Numbered from the stretch's first letter, positions 26,621-36,295 are shown. The stretch is DNA of 64,000 bases from Sulfurospirillum oryzae (GCF_025770725.1 NZ_JANZKZ010000002.1:800600-864599), one strand, 5' to 3'. Notes: generated from the sequence alone by a model not told the origin. Translations and numbers: made by a program.

Positions 26621-27961
26621 TTAACGAAGATGTGCGTGTTTACTTTGCGAAAGCATATTTTGAAGATCTTGCATTCCCTTCTTACCAGAGAACTTCTTCG
26701 CCATCTTAGCGGCATTGCCAAATTGCTTTAAGAAGCGATTGACTTCAACTTGAGACAGACCTGAGCCTTCTGCAATACGACGCTTTCGACTGTTGTTCAA
26801 TAATTCTGGATCTTCACGCTCTTTTTTTGTCATTGAGCCAATCATCGCTTTAATACGTTTCATCTCAACAGAGTTTTCCATATCAACATCTTTGAGTTTT
26901 CCAGCCATCTGCGAAAGACCTGGAATCATACCGATCAAAGACTTCATACTACCAAGCTTTTTCATCTGTTCCATCTGCTCTAAAAAGTCATTAAAGTTAA
27001 ATTCACCTTTTTTAATCTTTTTAGTCAGTGCTTTTGCTTGTTTTTCATCAATAATAGAACTTGTTTTTTCCGCCAAAGTTTCAAGATCGCCCTCGCCCAT
27101 CAAACGGCTGACAATACGATCAGGAATAAAGTGTTCTAAATCTGCAACTTTTTCGCCTACGCCGATAAAACGAAGTGGGACATTGGTCTGCTCTGCAATA
27201 CCAAGTGCGACACCACCTTTTCCATCGCCATCAAATTTACTTAAAATAACACCGCTAAGGGTAATTTTTTCATGGAAAGTCACCGCACTTTTTACAGCGT
27301 CTTGACCCGTCATAGAGTCCGCAACGTAAAAGATTTCGTCCGGTGTCACTTCTTTTTTAATGGCTTCTAGCTGATCCATAAGTTCTGCATCAATTGCCAA
27401 GCGACCTGCGGTATCCACTAAAACGACATCATACAAGCCTTCTTTGGCTTTTTTCATCGCGTTTTTAGCAATATTTACAGGATTAGCATTTGCATCTTCA
27501 GAATAAAGATCAATCTCATTGGCTGAACAGAGTTGTCGTAATTGCTCAACTGCCGCTAAACGTTGAAGGTCACACGCTACGACTAAAACTTTTTTTTGTT
27601 TTAATTTTAGATAATTCGCTAACTTTACAGTCGTGGTTGTTTTACCACTTCCTTGTAAACCTACCATCAACACAGTGGTTGGTGGTTTAGAGGCAAAAAC
27701 AAACCCTTGACGTCCAGGAACGGTTAAGATGGTTGTTAAATTTGTTTTTAAAGAGCGTAAAAAATTGGCTTGACCAATTCCTTTTGCTTTCGTCTCAAGT
27801 TCTACTTGTCGCAATAAATCACGTACAATTTTATGATGGACATCCGCTTTGAGAAGCGCTTTTTTAAGGTTCTCTAGGGCACTTTTTAAAGACTTTTCAT
27901 CATCACTGAAACGTATTTTATTGATGGCTGAACGAAACGAATCGGTTAAAACCTCAAACAC
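26621..27961 (-). CDS. ffh: Signal recognition particle protein Ffh
   Basis: Ffh binds signal sequences and 4.5S RNA and targets ribosomes to the membrane with FtsY. The 446-residue product has the N domain, the G domain (GLQGSGKTTTTVKLA near residue 106, DTAGR near residue 190, SKFDGDGKGG near residue 247), and a methionine-rich M domain with the RNA-binding segment NNSRKRRIAEGSG. The start is GTG at 27961 with AAAAGGAT upstream. It precedes rpsP on the same strand. Confidence 0.97.
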   Translation of the reverse strand: MFEVLTDSFRSAINKIRFSDDEKSLKSALENLKKALLKADVHHKIVRDLLRQVELETKAKGIGQANFLRSLKTNLTTILTVPGRQGFVFASKPPTTVLMVGLQGSGKTTTTVKLANYLKLKQKKVLVVACDLQRLAAVEQLRQLCSANEIDLYSEDANANPVNIAKNAMKKAKEGLYDVVLVDTAGRLAIDAELMDQLEAIKKEVTPDEIFYVADSMTGQDAVKSAVTFHEKITLSGVILSKFDGDGKGGVALGIAEQTNVPLRFIGVGEKVADLEHFIPDRIVSRLMGEGDLETLAEKTSSIIDEKQAKALTKKIKKGEFNFNDFLEQMEQMKKLGSMKSLIGMIPGLSQMAGKLKDVDMENSVEMKRIKAMIGSMTKKEREDPELLNNSRKRRIAEGSGLSQVEVNRFLKQFGNAAKMAKKFSGKKGMQDLQNMLSQSKHAHLR

Positions 27962-28134
27962 AAATTATCCTTTTTGATCTATTCATGCATACCTGCTTTT
28001 GGCAAAGGAACGCAATTTTACAAAATAAATACTTTAAACTAAATTAAACCTTAAATTACGGCAACTATTTTTGAACTTAATATTTAATATAAAGCCCTAA
28101 AATACAGATTTCTATTCGTCTTTCTCTTTTTTTA

Positions 28135-28863
28135 TCAAACGCTAAATTTTATAAAATCTTCAGGTTCTTTTGTTTGAAAAATATAACCTAATAGCATGAT
28201 TTTAGAAGCATGTAACATCAAACGCTTAAAGGGTCGTCCACCGTATTCGGTATCTCCCAAAATAGAAGCACCAATGCTTTTAAGATGTACTCTAATTTGA
28301 TGTGTTCTGCCTGTTTCAATGCGTACTTTGATCTTGGAACGTTTTCCCTCAATCATCAAAGGCTCAACATGACTAATCGCCTCTTTGCCATCTGCGCTGA
28401 TTTTACTGTACGCCGTATTGCCTTTTTTAATGGTCATAATTGGGGCATTAATTTCTACGGGTTCAACAATCTTAGCTTCCACGATGGCAAGATACTCTTT
28501 TTGAACTTCTCGCTTCTTAAAGGCGATCACCGCACGTTTGCGGAACTCATCATCTTTTGTTAAGAGTAAAACGCCACTTGTTTCACGATCAAGTCTATGC
28601 AAGAGTGGCAATTTTTTGATCTCTGCGACTTCTTCTGATGTCATAAAGGCGGGTTTATCCACTGCCATAATAAACTCATCTTCAAAAATCACTTTTATCG
28701 GTGCAATTTTTTCAACTTTAAATTTAGTGGTTTCGATAAGTTCACCACGTGCAACACTTACTTTTTTACCCGCGGAATATACAACACCACGATCAATCAA
28801 ATCTTTTGCAGCACGGTTTGAAATGCCCTCTTGCAAGGCTAATAATTTATAAGCTTTTTCCAT
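28135..28863 (-). CDS. RluA-type pseudouridine synthase
   Basis: The 242-residue protein has an N-terminal S4-like RNA-binding segment (about residues 10-45) and an RluA-type catalytic domain with LLHRLDRETSGVLLLTKDDE near residue 87 (catalytic Asp), then GRTHQIRVHLKSIGASILGD. The target, 23S rRNA or tRNA, cannot be assigned. Its start overlaps the end of waaA by 17 nt. The 173 bp between its stop and ffh hold only AT-rich sequence, presumably the ffh promoter. Confidence 0.93.
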   Translation of the reverse strand: MEKAYKLLALQEGISNRAAKDLIDRGVVYSAGKKVSVARGELIETTKFKVEKIAPIKVIFEDEFIMAVDKPAFMTSEEVAEIKKLPLLHRLDRETSGVLLLTKDDEFRKRAVIAFKKREVQKEYLAIVEAKIVEPVEINAPIMTIKKGNTAYSKISADGKEAISHVEPLMIEGKRSKIKVRIETGRTHQIRVHLKSIGASILGDTEYGGRPFKRLMLHASKIMLLGYIFQTKEPEDFIKFSV

Positions 28864-30016
28864 TTTTATTTCCTAATATTTGCTCTAGTAGTGGCTCAAA
28901 GTCGCCACGATGAACGATAGTACTTTTTGGGTAAGTATCAATACTATCAAAAACGTTTTTTAAATCTTCAACTTTACATGTAAAAGCATTGTCAACGGCA
29001 TCAAAAAGTACTTTTTGATTGAAAATAAATTCGCCACTGATGATCTTTGTACCAAAAAAAGCAGGCTCTAATGGATTGTGCCCACCGATGCCATCAACAA
29101 AAGAACCGCCTAAAATCACCACATCTGCAATGGCGTAAAGATTAATGAGTTCTCCCATTTTGTCGCACAAGATAATATCTGAACCAAACACATCATGTTC
29201 GGACAACCTTGCATACGCTTTGTTCTCATTGAGCGCATAGGTTTTCAAAAGCTTATCCACTTTTTCAAATCGCTCAGGGTGCCTAGGACCAACAATCAGT
29301 TGATCATTGGTCTGCAATGCAAGGTGCGATAAAATTAATTCCTCTTCACCCTCATGGGTGCTGGCTAATACTATGACCCTTCTAGTATCCATTTTTGGAT
29401 AGACATGTGTCACAGAATACTCGCTAAATGCCTTAATGTTACCACTCACCTGAACGCTCTTAGCACCAAGTGTTTTAAGTCTTTGCTCATCTTCAATGCT
29501 TTGCGCAAAGATGAGATCAACATGGCTAAAAATCCAATGGTACAGCCAACCAAAACGAAGATATGAGGCATACGAATTATCTGAAATGCGCGCGTTCAAT
29601 AAAACGGTTTTTATACCCTTTGCTTTTGCAACAATAAAAAGGAGCGGCCAAAGTTCAGCCTCCATAACAATCAGTACTTTTTGTTTGCGTATCCAAAAAG
29701 GCAAAAAGATCTCAAAAGGCAGATAGCGAACCTCTGCTTGGGAATGTTTACTCGCCTCTTTAAATCCCGTTTGGGTAATCACACTAATGCGAACATCCAA
29801 AGGTGAAATCTTGTCGATAAAAGGACTTAACGAACGTACTTCGCCAAAAGAGCACGCATGAAACCAAATGCCACCATCAGTAAAGCTGGGATTATTTTTC
29901 AAAAAAAAGCGTGCGGGAATGGAATCTTTGTATTTAGGCTTGAAGCGAAGGTACATGAGATAAGGCAACGCTACAAAATAGAGTAACGTTGCCAAAAGAG
30001 AGTAAAAAAAGCTCAA
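28847..30016 (-). CDS. waaA: 3-deoxy-D-manno-octulosonic acid transferase
   Basis: WaaA (KdtA) attaches Kdo to the lipid A precursor at the inner membrane. The 389-residue protein has an N-terminal membrane anchor (residues 3-21), a GT-B fold with WFHACSFGEVRSL near residue 52, VMEAELWP near residue 115 and GPRHPERFEKV near residue 242, and the GGSFVDGIGGHNPLEPA nucleotide-sugar motif near residue 303. The start is TTG at 30016, 3 nt after the zinc-ribbon gene. A perfect palindrome at 28973 encodes FTCK. Confidence 0.94.
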   Translation of the reverse strand: MSFFYSLLATLLYFVALPYLMYLRFKPKYKDSIPARFFLKNNPSFTDGGIWFHACSFGEVRSLSPFIDKISPLDVRISVITQTGFKEASKHSQAEVRYLPFEIFLPFWIRKQKVLIVMEAELWPLLFIVAKAKGIKTVLLNARISDNSYASYLRFGWLYHWIFSHVDLIFAQSIEDEQRLKTLGAKSVQVSGNIKAFSEYSVTHVYPKMDTRRVIVLASTHEGEEELILSHLALQTNDQLIVGPRHPERFEKVDKLLKTYALNENKAYARLSEHDVFGSDIILCDKMGELINLYAIADVVILGGSFVDGIGGHNPLEPAFFGTKIISGEFIFNQKVLFDAVDNAFTCKVEDLKNVFDSIDTYPKSTIVHRGDFEPLLEQILGNKNGKSL

Positions 30017-30019
30017 AGC

Positions 30020-30739
30020 TTACGCCTTTACTTCCTCTATCTCTTTGTATAAAATACGACCACAGTGTGGACATGTCACGATGTCATCTTGTTTTAAAAC
30101 ACTGGCATAGGTTTTATCATTCATTCTCATGAAACAACCATAACATGCCTGTTTTTTAACAGGAACAACGGTTGAATTTTGCGCCCATTTTCTAATTTTT
30201 TGATAAAACGTTAAGATTTTTTGACTCATCCCAGAGACAAGTTCATCTTTCGCTTGGTAAACGTTTTTACGCTCTTCTTCAATCGCTTGGATTTGAGAAT
30301 CAATCGATGCTTTAATCTCTTCTGCTTCTTTAACAGCGTCTGCAATCTTTTCTTGTAATGCAGCAATATTTGTTTGTTTGAGATCAATAATTTTATCTAA
30401 ACGGTTGATTTCATCATTGGCAAAATCACACTGTTCTTTTGAAATTTCTTCTTCAAGTTGAAGCGCTTTAATCTCTTTGGCTGTTTTAACTAAAGAACTT
30501 TTTTTAGTAAGATCTTTTAGTTTTGCTGAAAGTTCTGCAAGATGTGCTTCATTTTTTGCTTTTTTGAGTTTTGCATCCGCGATATCCGCTTGGAAAGACT
30601 CTGCTTGGAGTTTTAAATCTCTCTCTTTGTCTAAAGAAAGTTTCAACATTTTCTCAACTTTGGCAATTCTAGGGCCAAAATCGTCGATCTCTTTGTCTAA
30701 CTTGGAAAGCTCAATTAACTGTTCTAAATACTTATTCAT
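30020..30739 (-). CDS. Coiled-coil protein with C4 zinc ribbon (CT398-like)
   Basis: The 239-residue protein is a long alpha-helical coiled coil (about residues 1-195) ending in a zinc ribbon with two Cys pairs, CYGCFMRM near residue 199 and CPHCGR near residue 222. This is the CT398/HP0958 type; the Helicobacter member (FlgZ) is linked to RpoN stability and flagellin mRNA. That role is plausible here because a sigma-54-type flgB promoter occurs in the window, but it is inferred. It lies between the Nif3-like gene and waaA. Confidence 0.85.
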   Translation of the reverse strand: MNKYLEQLIELSKLDKEIDDFGPRIAKVEKMLKLSLDKERDLKLQAESFQADIADAKLKKAKNEAHLAELSAKLKDLTKKSSLVKTAKEIKALQLEEEISKEQCDFANDEINRLDKIIDLKQTNIAALQEKIADAVKEAEEIKASIDSQIQAIEEERKNVYQAKDELVSGMSQKILTFYQKIRKWAQNSTVVPVKKQACYGCFMRMNDKTYASVLKQDDIVTCPHCGRILYKEIEEVKA

Positions 30740-30753
30740 ATCTTGTGTGTCCT

Positions 30754-31473
30754 CTATTTATACTCAAACGGATTTTTAGAATTTGACATTATAGCCTTTA
30801 ATGGCAAATTTTTCAAATAATTGCCTAAACACTCTGGGAAATAGCGCTCGGACTCAAAGTGACCTATGTCAATTAATGAGAGGTTATTTTCTTTTGCCTC
30901 CAAAGCTTGATGGTACTTTAGGTCTCCACTTAAAAAACAATCAGCCTCAATTTTAGAGATCAAATCGCCTCCTGATCCAGTGGTAATGGCACAACGTCCA
31001 ATCCACTCTTTCGTTCTCACCAAACGCACGTTTTCAATGCCTAAAACACGCTTTACATGTAAAGCCAAATCATCGAAATTTTGGTTCACATCGAAGTAGC
31101 TTACAAACTCTCTGCTCTCTTTGATTTCAAAGCCAAGCTTAGAGGCGACATAAGCATTGAGATGCGAGAGATCAAAGTTCGTGTGCATCGCAATTAAACT
31201 AATATTTTTTTGCACCATCCTTTGAATCAAATTAGAAGGATATTTCGCAAAATTAAGCTGTTTAAGACCACTAAAAATCAGTGGATGATGCGTTATAATA
31301 AGCGAATGCGCTGCTACTTCTTCTAAAAGTGAGCTATCGACATCAAGGCTAAGGTAGATTTGCTCTACTTCATCGTCCTTGCTTCCGATCAACAGCCCAC
31401 TATTATCCCAACTTGCCTGTGTGGCAAATGGGCTAAGGGTGTCTAAAAAGTCGTAGAGTGCGCCTAGCTTCAT
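30754..31473 (-). CDS. Nif3-like dinuclear metal-binding protein
   Basis: The 239-residue protein is a member of the NIF3/YbgI/DUF34 family, which forms ring-shaped hexamers and binds two metal ions; GTP cyclohydrolase-like activity has been proposed for some members. Metal ligands are visible in LIITHHPLIFSGLK near residue 60, MHTNFDLSHLN near residue 95 and DIGHFESE near residue 205. The stop-start overlap with glyQ is one base. A perfect palindrome at 31052 encodes LHVK. Confidence 0.9.
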   Translation of the reverse strand: MKLGALYDFLDTLSPFATQASWDNSGLLIGSKDDEVEQIYLSLDVDSSLLEEVAAHSLIITHHPLIFSGLKQLNFAKYPSNLIQRMVQKNISLIAMHTNFDLSHLNAYVASKLGFEIKESREFVSYFDVNQNFDDLALHVKRVLGIENVRLVRTKEWIGRCAITTGSGGDLISKIEADCFLSGDLKYHQALEAKENNLSLIDIGHFESERYFPECLGNYLKNLPLKAIMSNSKNPFEYK

Positions 31474-32330
31474 TAACCTACAACTTCTTTATACTTAACA
31501 GCACACCCTTTAGCGAGTTCACGAATTTTAAGGATGTAGTTTTGACGCTGCGTTACCGAAATGGCTTTTCGTGCATCAAGTACGTTGAATGTATGTGAAG
31601 CCATCAAACAGTAGTCATACGCTGGCAATGGTAAGTTTTCTTCCAAACAACGCTTGCATTCGACTTGCGCGTTTTCAAAGTGTTCAAAAAGCATCGCGAC
31701 ATTGGCGATCTCAAAGTTGTATTTACTAAACTCATACTCACTTTGTTTGTGTACATCACCGTACGTTGTGACACCAAATTGGTTCTCATTCCATACAAGA
31801 TCGAACACAGACTCTTTCTCTTGCAAATACATCGCGAGGCGTTCTACACCATAGGTAATTTCAACCGAAACAGGGTTACACGCAATACCACCTACTTGTT
31901 GGAAATAGGTAAATTGAGTCACTTCCATACCATCCAACCACACTTCCCAGCCAAGTCCCCATGCGCCAAGCGTTGGCGATTCCCAGTTGTCTTCCACAAA
32001 GCGAATGTCGTGTTTTTTGATGTCAAGCCCAAGCATTTCAAGACTTTTGAGGTAAAGCTCTTGAATGTTGTCAGGACTTGGTTTAATGAGCACTTGGAAC
32101 TGATAATAACTGCCCAAACGGTTTGGGTTCTCACCATATCTTCCATCGGTTGGTCTGCGACTTGGTGCGACATACGCTGTTGCCCAAGGCTTTGAGCTCA
32201 AGCTTCTTAAAAACGTTGCATTATGAAAGGTTCCAGCCCCTGCTGGCATATCGTAAGGTTGAACAATTGTACAGCCTTGATCTTGCCAAAAAGTTTGGAG
32301 GTTTAAAAGCATTTGACTAAAGGTTAACAC
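31473..32330 (-). CDS. glyQ: Glycine--tRNA ligase alpha subunit
   Basis: The alpha chain of the tetrameric bacterial glycyl-tRNA synthetase. The 285-residue product has the family hallmarks [21 protein letters not shown] near residue 19 and [20 protein letters not shown] near residue 58. It probably starts with GTG at 32330 (GGAAAAG upstream); an in-frame ATG lies six codons on. The beta subunit gene glyS is not nearby, so the two chains are encoded apart. A perfect palindrome at 32342 lies in the gap upstream. Confidence 0.97.
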   Translation of the reverse strand: MLTFSQMLLNLQTFWQDQGCTIVQPYDMPAGAGTFHNATFLRSLSSKPWATAYVAPSRRPTDGRYGENPNRLGSYYQFQVLIKPSPDNIQELYLKSLEMLGLDIKKHDIRFVEDNWESPTLGAWGLGWEVWLDGMEVTQFTYFQQVGGIACNPVSVEITYGVERLAMYLQEKESVFDLVWNENQFGVTTYGDVHKQSEYEFSKYNFEIANVAMLFEHFENAQVECKRCLEENLPLPAYDYCLMASHTFNVLDARKAISVTQRQNYILKIRELAKGCAVKYKEVVG

Positions 32331-32355
32331 TATCTTTTCCTTTTACATGTAAAGA

Positions 32356-32844
32356 TTATTTGGTTGGAGGGGTATAACTCTCCACCGCTTTATTCCACAT
32401 CATTTTATATTTTCGCTTGGTAAATTCCAGTTCATCTTGCAATAGTGCAAGTTGCTTGGTCAATGTTTCCATTGTTTTACGATCTTCTTCGTAAAGCTCT
32501 TGCATTGAAAAAAGAGCCTCTTTTAAAAAACGATTTTCACTTTTTAGCGCATCGAGGGTCTCTTCTTTGGCATCTAAGACTTTTTCATGCAAACTGAGTA
32601 TGGCGCCAACCGTTTTTTCCACAAACTCTGAGCTCATTGAGATGGAAGATCCATCATAAGCGTCATCAAGGACAATCCCTTTGGTAGCAGGAATAAGTGC
32701 ATGAGCACTTCGGCTTACTTCAACAAAACATTGCCCATCTTCCTCTTTTGCTATCAGCTTGCCCTCTTCGATCAATGATTGAATGGCAGAAATATCCAAA
32801 TTGACTAATTTACTAAACTCTTCAATCTCTAACCAACTGTTCAT
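32356..32844 (-). CDS. DUF3972 family protein
   Basis: This 162-residue soluble protein is of a kind known in Campylobacterota (DUF3972) with no assigned function. The N terminus (SWLEIEEFSKLVNLDISAIQSLIEEGKL) looks like a MerR-type DNA-binding helix-turn-helix, and residues 83-150 form a long coiled coil (KEETLDALKSENRFLKEALF onward). That combination suggests a DNA- or protein-binding oligomer. It sits between purE and glyQ, conserved from Campylobacter as I recall. Confidence 0.75.
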   Translation of the reverse strand: MNSWLEIEEFSKLVNLDISAIQSLIEEGKLIAKEEDGQCFVEVSRSAHALIPATKGIVLDDAYDGSSISMSSEFVEKTVGAILSLHEKVLDAKEETLDALKSENRFLKEALFSMQELYEEDRKTMETLTKQLALLQDELEFTKRKYKMMWNKAVESYTPPTK

Positions 32845-32857
32845 TGTTTTACCTTAC

Positions 32858-33352
32858 TTATAGAATGATTTCAATACCCATAGAATCCGTTTCGACTTTT
32901 TTTGCTTTCAAAATACGATCTTCTTTGAGTTTTGCACTCAATTCTTCATCGCCGATTGCAAGAATTTGCATCGCTAAATACGCACTGTTAACCGCGCCTG
33001 CTGCACCAATAGCCACAGTACCTACGGGCATACCTCCTGGCATTTGAACTGTACTTAAAAGTGCGTCCATTCCTTCCATAACGCCACCTTTCATCGGAAC
33101 ACCAATAACAGGTTTCGTGGTAAGTGAAGCTACCACACCGGCTAAATGTGCCGCCATACCCGCTGCACAAATAAAGACTTTAGCCCCTTTGGCTTCAGCA
33201 CTTTTAACATACTGATGGGTTCGCTCAGGACTTCTATGCGCAGATGAGACGATGATCTCATGCATCACGCCAAATTTCTCTAACGTCTTTGCGCACTCTT
33301 CCATAACAGTATAATCACTTTTACTTCCCATTATAATAGAAACAAACTTCAC
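32858..33352 (-). CDS. purE: N5-carboxyaminoimidazole ribonucleotide mutase
   Basis: PurE rearranges N5-CAIR to CAIR in purine synthesis. The 164-residue protein has IIMGSKSDYTVMEECAKTLE near residue 6, SAHRSPERTHQYV near residue 37 (catalytic His) and the glycine-rich PGGMPVGTVAIGAAGA near residue 108. It starts with GTG at 33352, 3 nt after the U32 gene. No other purine gene is adjacent. Confidence 0.96.
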   Translation of the reverse strand: MKFVSIIMGSKSDYTVMEECAKTLEKFGVMHEIIVSSAHRSPERTHQYVKSAEAKGAKVFICAAGMAAHLAGVVASLTTKPVIGVPMKGGVMEGMDALLSTVQMPGGMPVGTVAIGAAGAVNSAYLAMQILAIGDEELSAKLKEDRILKAKKVETDSMGIEIIL

Positions 33353-33355
33353 GCT

Positions 33356-34621
33356 CTATCCTTTTATCTTTGCTCTTAAAAATGTAAATCCAGGCACGAT
33401 TGCTGGTAGCACAATCGCATTGGTATTTCCGCTGTGTATCTCATCAAATACTTTGCCCATTGGCGTTTGTAGTTTTTTGAAACACACTTTCCACGAACCC
33501 TCTTCTTTAAAAATCGTACCAATTTCATTATCAACAGCCTCAATCTTTGCAACTGAGGGCATAATCAATTCATAGTTTACATGTAAAGATAAAACGTCTT
33601 TACAAAGGCAGTTCGAGCCATCTTCACTCACTTGCGCAATCACTTGGTGTGTGCCTTCGCTAATCGAGTGCGCGAGGTTTTGTGTATCATTTTTTTCATA
33701 AGGGCGATTGACCAAATAGCCATCACTAAACCCTCTATTTTTAGTTGTGTCTAGTTCAGCGGTATATTTACTCGCATCAAACTGATTGGCATAATAATCA
33801 TCAATCGCTTGACGATATGTTTTGGTGGTAATTCCCACATAATAAGAACTCTTCGTTCGTCCTTCAATCTTGAGTGAATCAATGACACCCGAATCCAGTA
33901 TCTCTTTCACGTGAGCACTCAAGTTGAGATCTTTCGCATTCATAATATGCGTCCCCTCTTCGCCCTCTTCCAAACGAAAGAGCGTCCCACTCTCTTCATT
34001 ATGGGCATAAAGCGTATAAGGAAAGCGACAGTCATTCGCACAGCTCCCACGGTTTGAAACACGTCCGCTTTGAACAGAACTAATCAAACAACGACCGCTG
34101 TAGGCAAAACACATCGAACCATGCACAAAAACTTCAAGCTCTAGCTTTGGTAATCGCGCTTTAATTTGCTCAAGATCTTTCAGGCTTACTTCGCGTGCTG
34201 CAATAATACGCTTCACACCCATATCATAATAGACTTCAGCATCAAGATAATTCAACACATTCGCTTGCGTGGAAAGATGCACAGGAATGTGTGGTGCAAT
34301 CTTTTGCGCTAACTTTATAACGCCTGGCGCTGCTACAATAAACGCGTCAGGGTTCATTGCCGCTACACGCTCAATATGTTTTTCTAAAAGCGAAATTTGT
34401 GCGTTAAAAGGAAAACCATTGATGGTAACATAGAGCTTTTTGCCCATGGCGTGGGTATAGTTGATCGCTTCTTCAAAACTTTCATACGTAAACTCTTTGC
34501 CTGAACGTATGCGAAGAGAGAAGTGACTCACCCCCGCATACACGGCATCTGCGCCATAAGCAAGCGCGATTTTTAACTTTTCAAAATTTCCAGCAGGAGA
34601 AAGCAGTTCGACGTTTGACAC
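33356..34621 (-). CDS. U32 family peptidase / tRNA hydroxylation protein
   Basis: The 421-residue protein has the U32 signature VHGSMCFAYSGRCLISS near residue 165 with the conserved cysteines, then GSCANDCRFPY near residue 192. Members include TrhP (YegQ), needed for 5-hydroxyuridine at tRNA position 34, and RlhA; the C-terminal domain (about 335-421) makes TrhP the more likely equivalent. It starts with GTG at 34621 directly after the cheZ stop. A perfect palindrome at 33576 encodes LHVN. Confidence 0.88.
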   Translation of the reverse strand: MSNVELLSPAGNFEKLKIALAYGADAVYAGVSHFSLRIRSGKEFTYESFEEAINYTHAMGKKLYVTINGFPFNAQISLLEKHIERVAAMNPDAFIVAAPGVIKLAQKIAPHIPVHLSTQANVLNYLDAEVYYDMGVKRIIAAREVSLKDLEQIKARLPKLELEVFVHGSMCFAYSGRCLISSVQSGRVSNRGSCANDCRFPYTLYAHNEESGTLFRLEEGEEGTHIMNAKDLNLSAHVKEILDSGVIDSLKIEGRTKSSYYVGITTKTYRQAIDDYYANQFDASKYTAELDTTKNRGFSDGYLVNRPYEKNDTQNLAHSISEGTHQVIAQVSEDGSNCLCKDVLSLHVNYELIMPSVAKIEAVDNEIGTIFKEEGSWKVCFKKLQTPMGKVFDEIHSGNTNAIVLPAIVPGFTFLRAKIKG

Positions 34622-35353
34622 CTATTTCTTTCCTAAACTAGCAATCAATGCTTCAATATCTTCACTGCTAACAACATCTTCTGTTGTTTCATCACCATGA
34701 ATATGTACAGCTGAACTTACACGTTTAGAGTCGTCTTTAGAGCCTTCAAACAATGCGCTCATGTATTTTGAAAGGGCACGCATAACATTAATAACGCGTT
34801 CGATTTTTTGGCGATGAATATCTTGGTATTGCATAATGTCCATCGTCATCATGATCTCATCTTCCGCCATTTGGGCATTCATTAAAAGATCTTCAACACG
34901 ATCCTTCATCCCTTTGTTGTCATCAAGCGCTTTTTGAAACTGATCAATTTTAGGAAATTTTGTGACTAAAGTCTCAAAAAGAGTAATGTTTGACTCAATG
35001 AGTTTAATAACCTCTTTAGCATTCTCTTCAGCACTCATCATAAAGTTATTCACAGTTTCAAGCTTATCAAACACTTGCGTTGCTTTGATCTCAGAATCTT
35101 TGGTAACATCATCAAGCTGATGCACCATTTTATGATCATCTGTTGGTGGCGGTGGCGGCCAAGACATTGTCGATGATGGTCTATACTCATGCATCAATTG
35201 AGTAGCAGCTTTATCTTTTTCCTCTTCTAAAGCTTCACTCTCTGTTTGTTCTTCAAAATCTGCACTCTCTTCAAGCGCCGCTTCTGTTGGAGCGGCATCG
35301 TCCATATCATCTAAATCGCCCGCCATCAAAGCATCAAGTTCTTCTTGCGTCAT
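34622..35353 (-). CDS. cheZ: Chemotaxis phosphatase CheZ
   Basis: CheZ dephosphorylates CheY-P. The 243-residue protein has the long helical-hairpin core (about residues 85-205) with the catalytic DxxxQ motif in QYQDIHRQKIER (Asp178, Gln182). It ends in SSEDIEALIASLGKK, equivalent to the CheY-binding tail of E. coli CheZ. The first residues, MTQEELDALMAG, form a second peptide of the same FliM/CheZ type. Five consecutive prolines occur at about residues 66-70. The ATG at 35353 has GAGGAG upstream; a start five codons earlier is less likely. The U32 gene follows without a gap. Confidence 0.88.
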   Translation of the reverse strand: MTQEELDALMAGDLDDMDDAAPTEAALEESADFEEQTESEALEEEKDKAATQLMHEYRPSSTMSWPPPPPTDDHKMVHQLDDVTKDSEIKATQVFDKLETVNNFMMSAEENAKEVIKLIESNITLFETLVTKFPKIDQFQKALDDNKGMKDRVEDLLMNAQMAEDEIMMTMDIMQYQDIHRQKIERVINVMRALSKYMSALFEGSKDDSKRVSSAVHIHGDETTEDVVSSEDIEALIASLGKK

Positions 35354-35386
35354 AAGCTTTCTCCTCAAAATGACAAATTATGGTCT

Positions 35387-35392
35387 ATTATA
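35387..35392 (-). promoter_or_regulatory. -10 box for cheZ
   Basis: TATAAT on the minus strand (CTATAATAGACC), 33 nt upstream of the cheZ ATG and facing away from the hisJ-like promoter. Confidence 0.5.
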
Positions 35393-35404
35393 GTGAACTT
35401 TTTA

Positions 35405-35410
35405 TATAAT
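35405..35410 (+). promoter_or_regulatory. -10 box for the PHP phosphatase gene
   Basis: TTTA-TATAAT-TTAAC, 34 nt upstream of the ATG at 35445, back to back with the cheZ -10 box. Confidence 0.5.
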
Positions 35411-35444
35411 TTAACTTTAAGACCCTGATTGAAGGACACCTATT

Positions 35445-36224
35445 ATGATCATTGATTTACATAACCATACTATTTTATGCAACCATGCGGAGGGGAGTAT
35501 TGAGGAGTATATTCAAAGTGCTATTGCTAAAAAAATAGATATTTTTGGCTTTTCTGACCATGCGCCAATGAACTTCGATGAAGCGTATCGTATGAGCTTT
35601 TCAGAAATGGATACATACGAAAAAGATGTTTTACATGTAAAAGAAAAATACAAAGATCAAATCAAAATATTACTTGCCTATGAAGTGGATTTTTTAAGAG
35701 GGTATATCGATGAGAGGGTCCTTAAACGCAATGTTGATTATTTTATAGGTTCTGTACATTACCTAGGTTCTTGGGGCTTTGATAATCCCGAATTTATAGG
35801 TGAATACCGCACTAAAAATATCGACGAAGTATGGGAGCATTATTTTGAAGCGATCGGCGCGATGGCAAAAAGCGGGCTTTTTGATATCGTAGGACATTTA
35901 GACCTCATAAAGGTTTTTAATTTTCTGCCTAAAAAAGATGTAAGGCTGATCGCAAAAGAAGCCATTAAAGCCATCAAAAAAGCCAATATGTCCATAGAAC
36001 TCAACGCTGCAGGCTTTCGTAAACCTGTGGGAGAGCAGTATCCAAGCAATCCTTTGATGGAACTTATTAGCGAGCATGATATCCCTATTACGTTTGGTTC
36101 CGACGCACATGCTCTAAGCCATATTGGCTACCAGCAAGAGGAACTTCGAGAGATTGCAAAAGCGTATGGGTATAAAAAATGTGCAACTTTTGAAAGTCGA
36201 GATCGAATATTGGTTAATTTTTAA
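35445..36224 (+). CDS. PHP-domain histidinol-phosphatase
   Basis: The 259-residue protein of the HisJ/HisK family probably dephosphorylates histidinol phosphate in histidine synthesis. Metal-binding motifs are DLHNHTILCNHAEG near residue 3, FSDHAPM near residue 38, YEVDFL near residue 85, GSVHYLG near residue 102, IVGHLDL near residue 150 and GSDAH near residue 219. It is monocistronic between cheZ and glnA. Some PHP proteins have other substrates, so the role is likely rather than certain. A perfect palindrome at 35630 encodes LHVK. Confidence 0.85.
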   Translation: MIIDLHNHTILCNHAEGSIEEYIQSAIAKKIDIFGFSDHAPMNFDEAYRMSFSEMDTYEKDVLHVKEKYKDQIKILLAYEVDFLRGYIDERVLKRNVDYFIGSVHYLGSWGFDNPEFIGEYRTKNIDEVWEHYFEAIGAMAKSGLFDIVGHLDLIKVFNFLPKKDVRLIAKEAIKAIKKANMSIELNAAGFRKPVGEQYPSNPLMELISEHDIPITFGSDAHALSHIGYQQEELREIAKAYGYKKCATFESRDRILVNF

Positions 36225-36295
36225 GCACCTTTTGCAATGTTATTTTCAGTTCAATCTGATAAAATTACTAAAATTTAAAATTTAGGAGTTACAAC

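Noticed and set aside
32342..32353. Palindrome as the glyQ promoter
   Set aside because: It has no promoter hexamers and identical sites occur inside genes.
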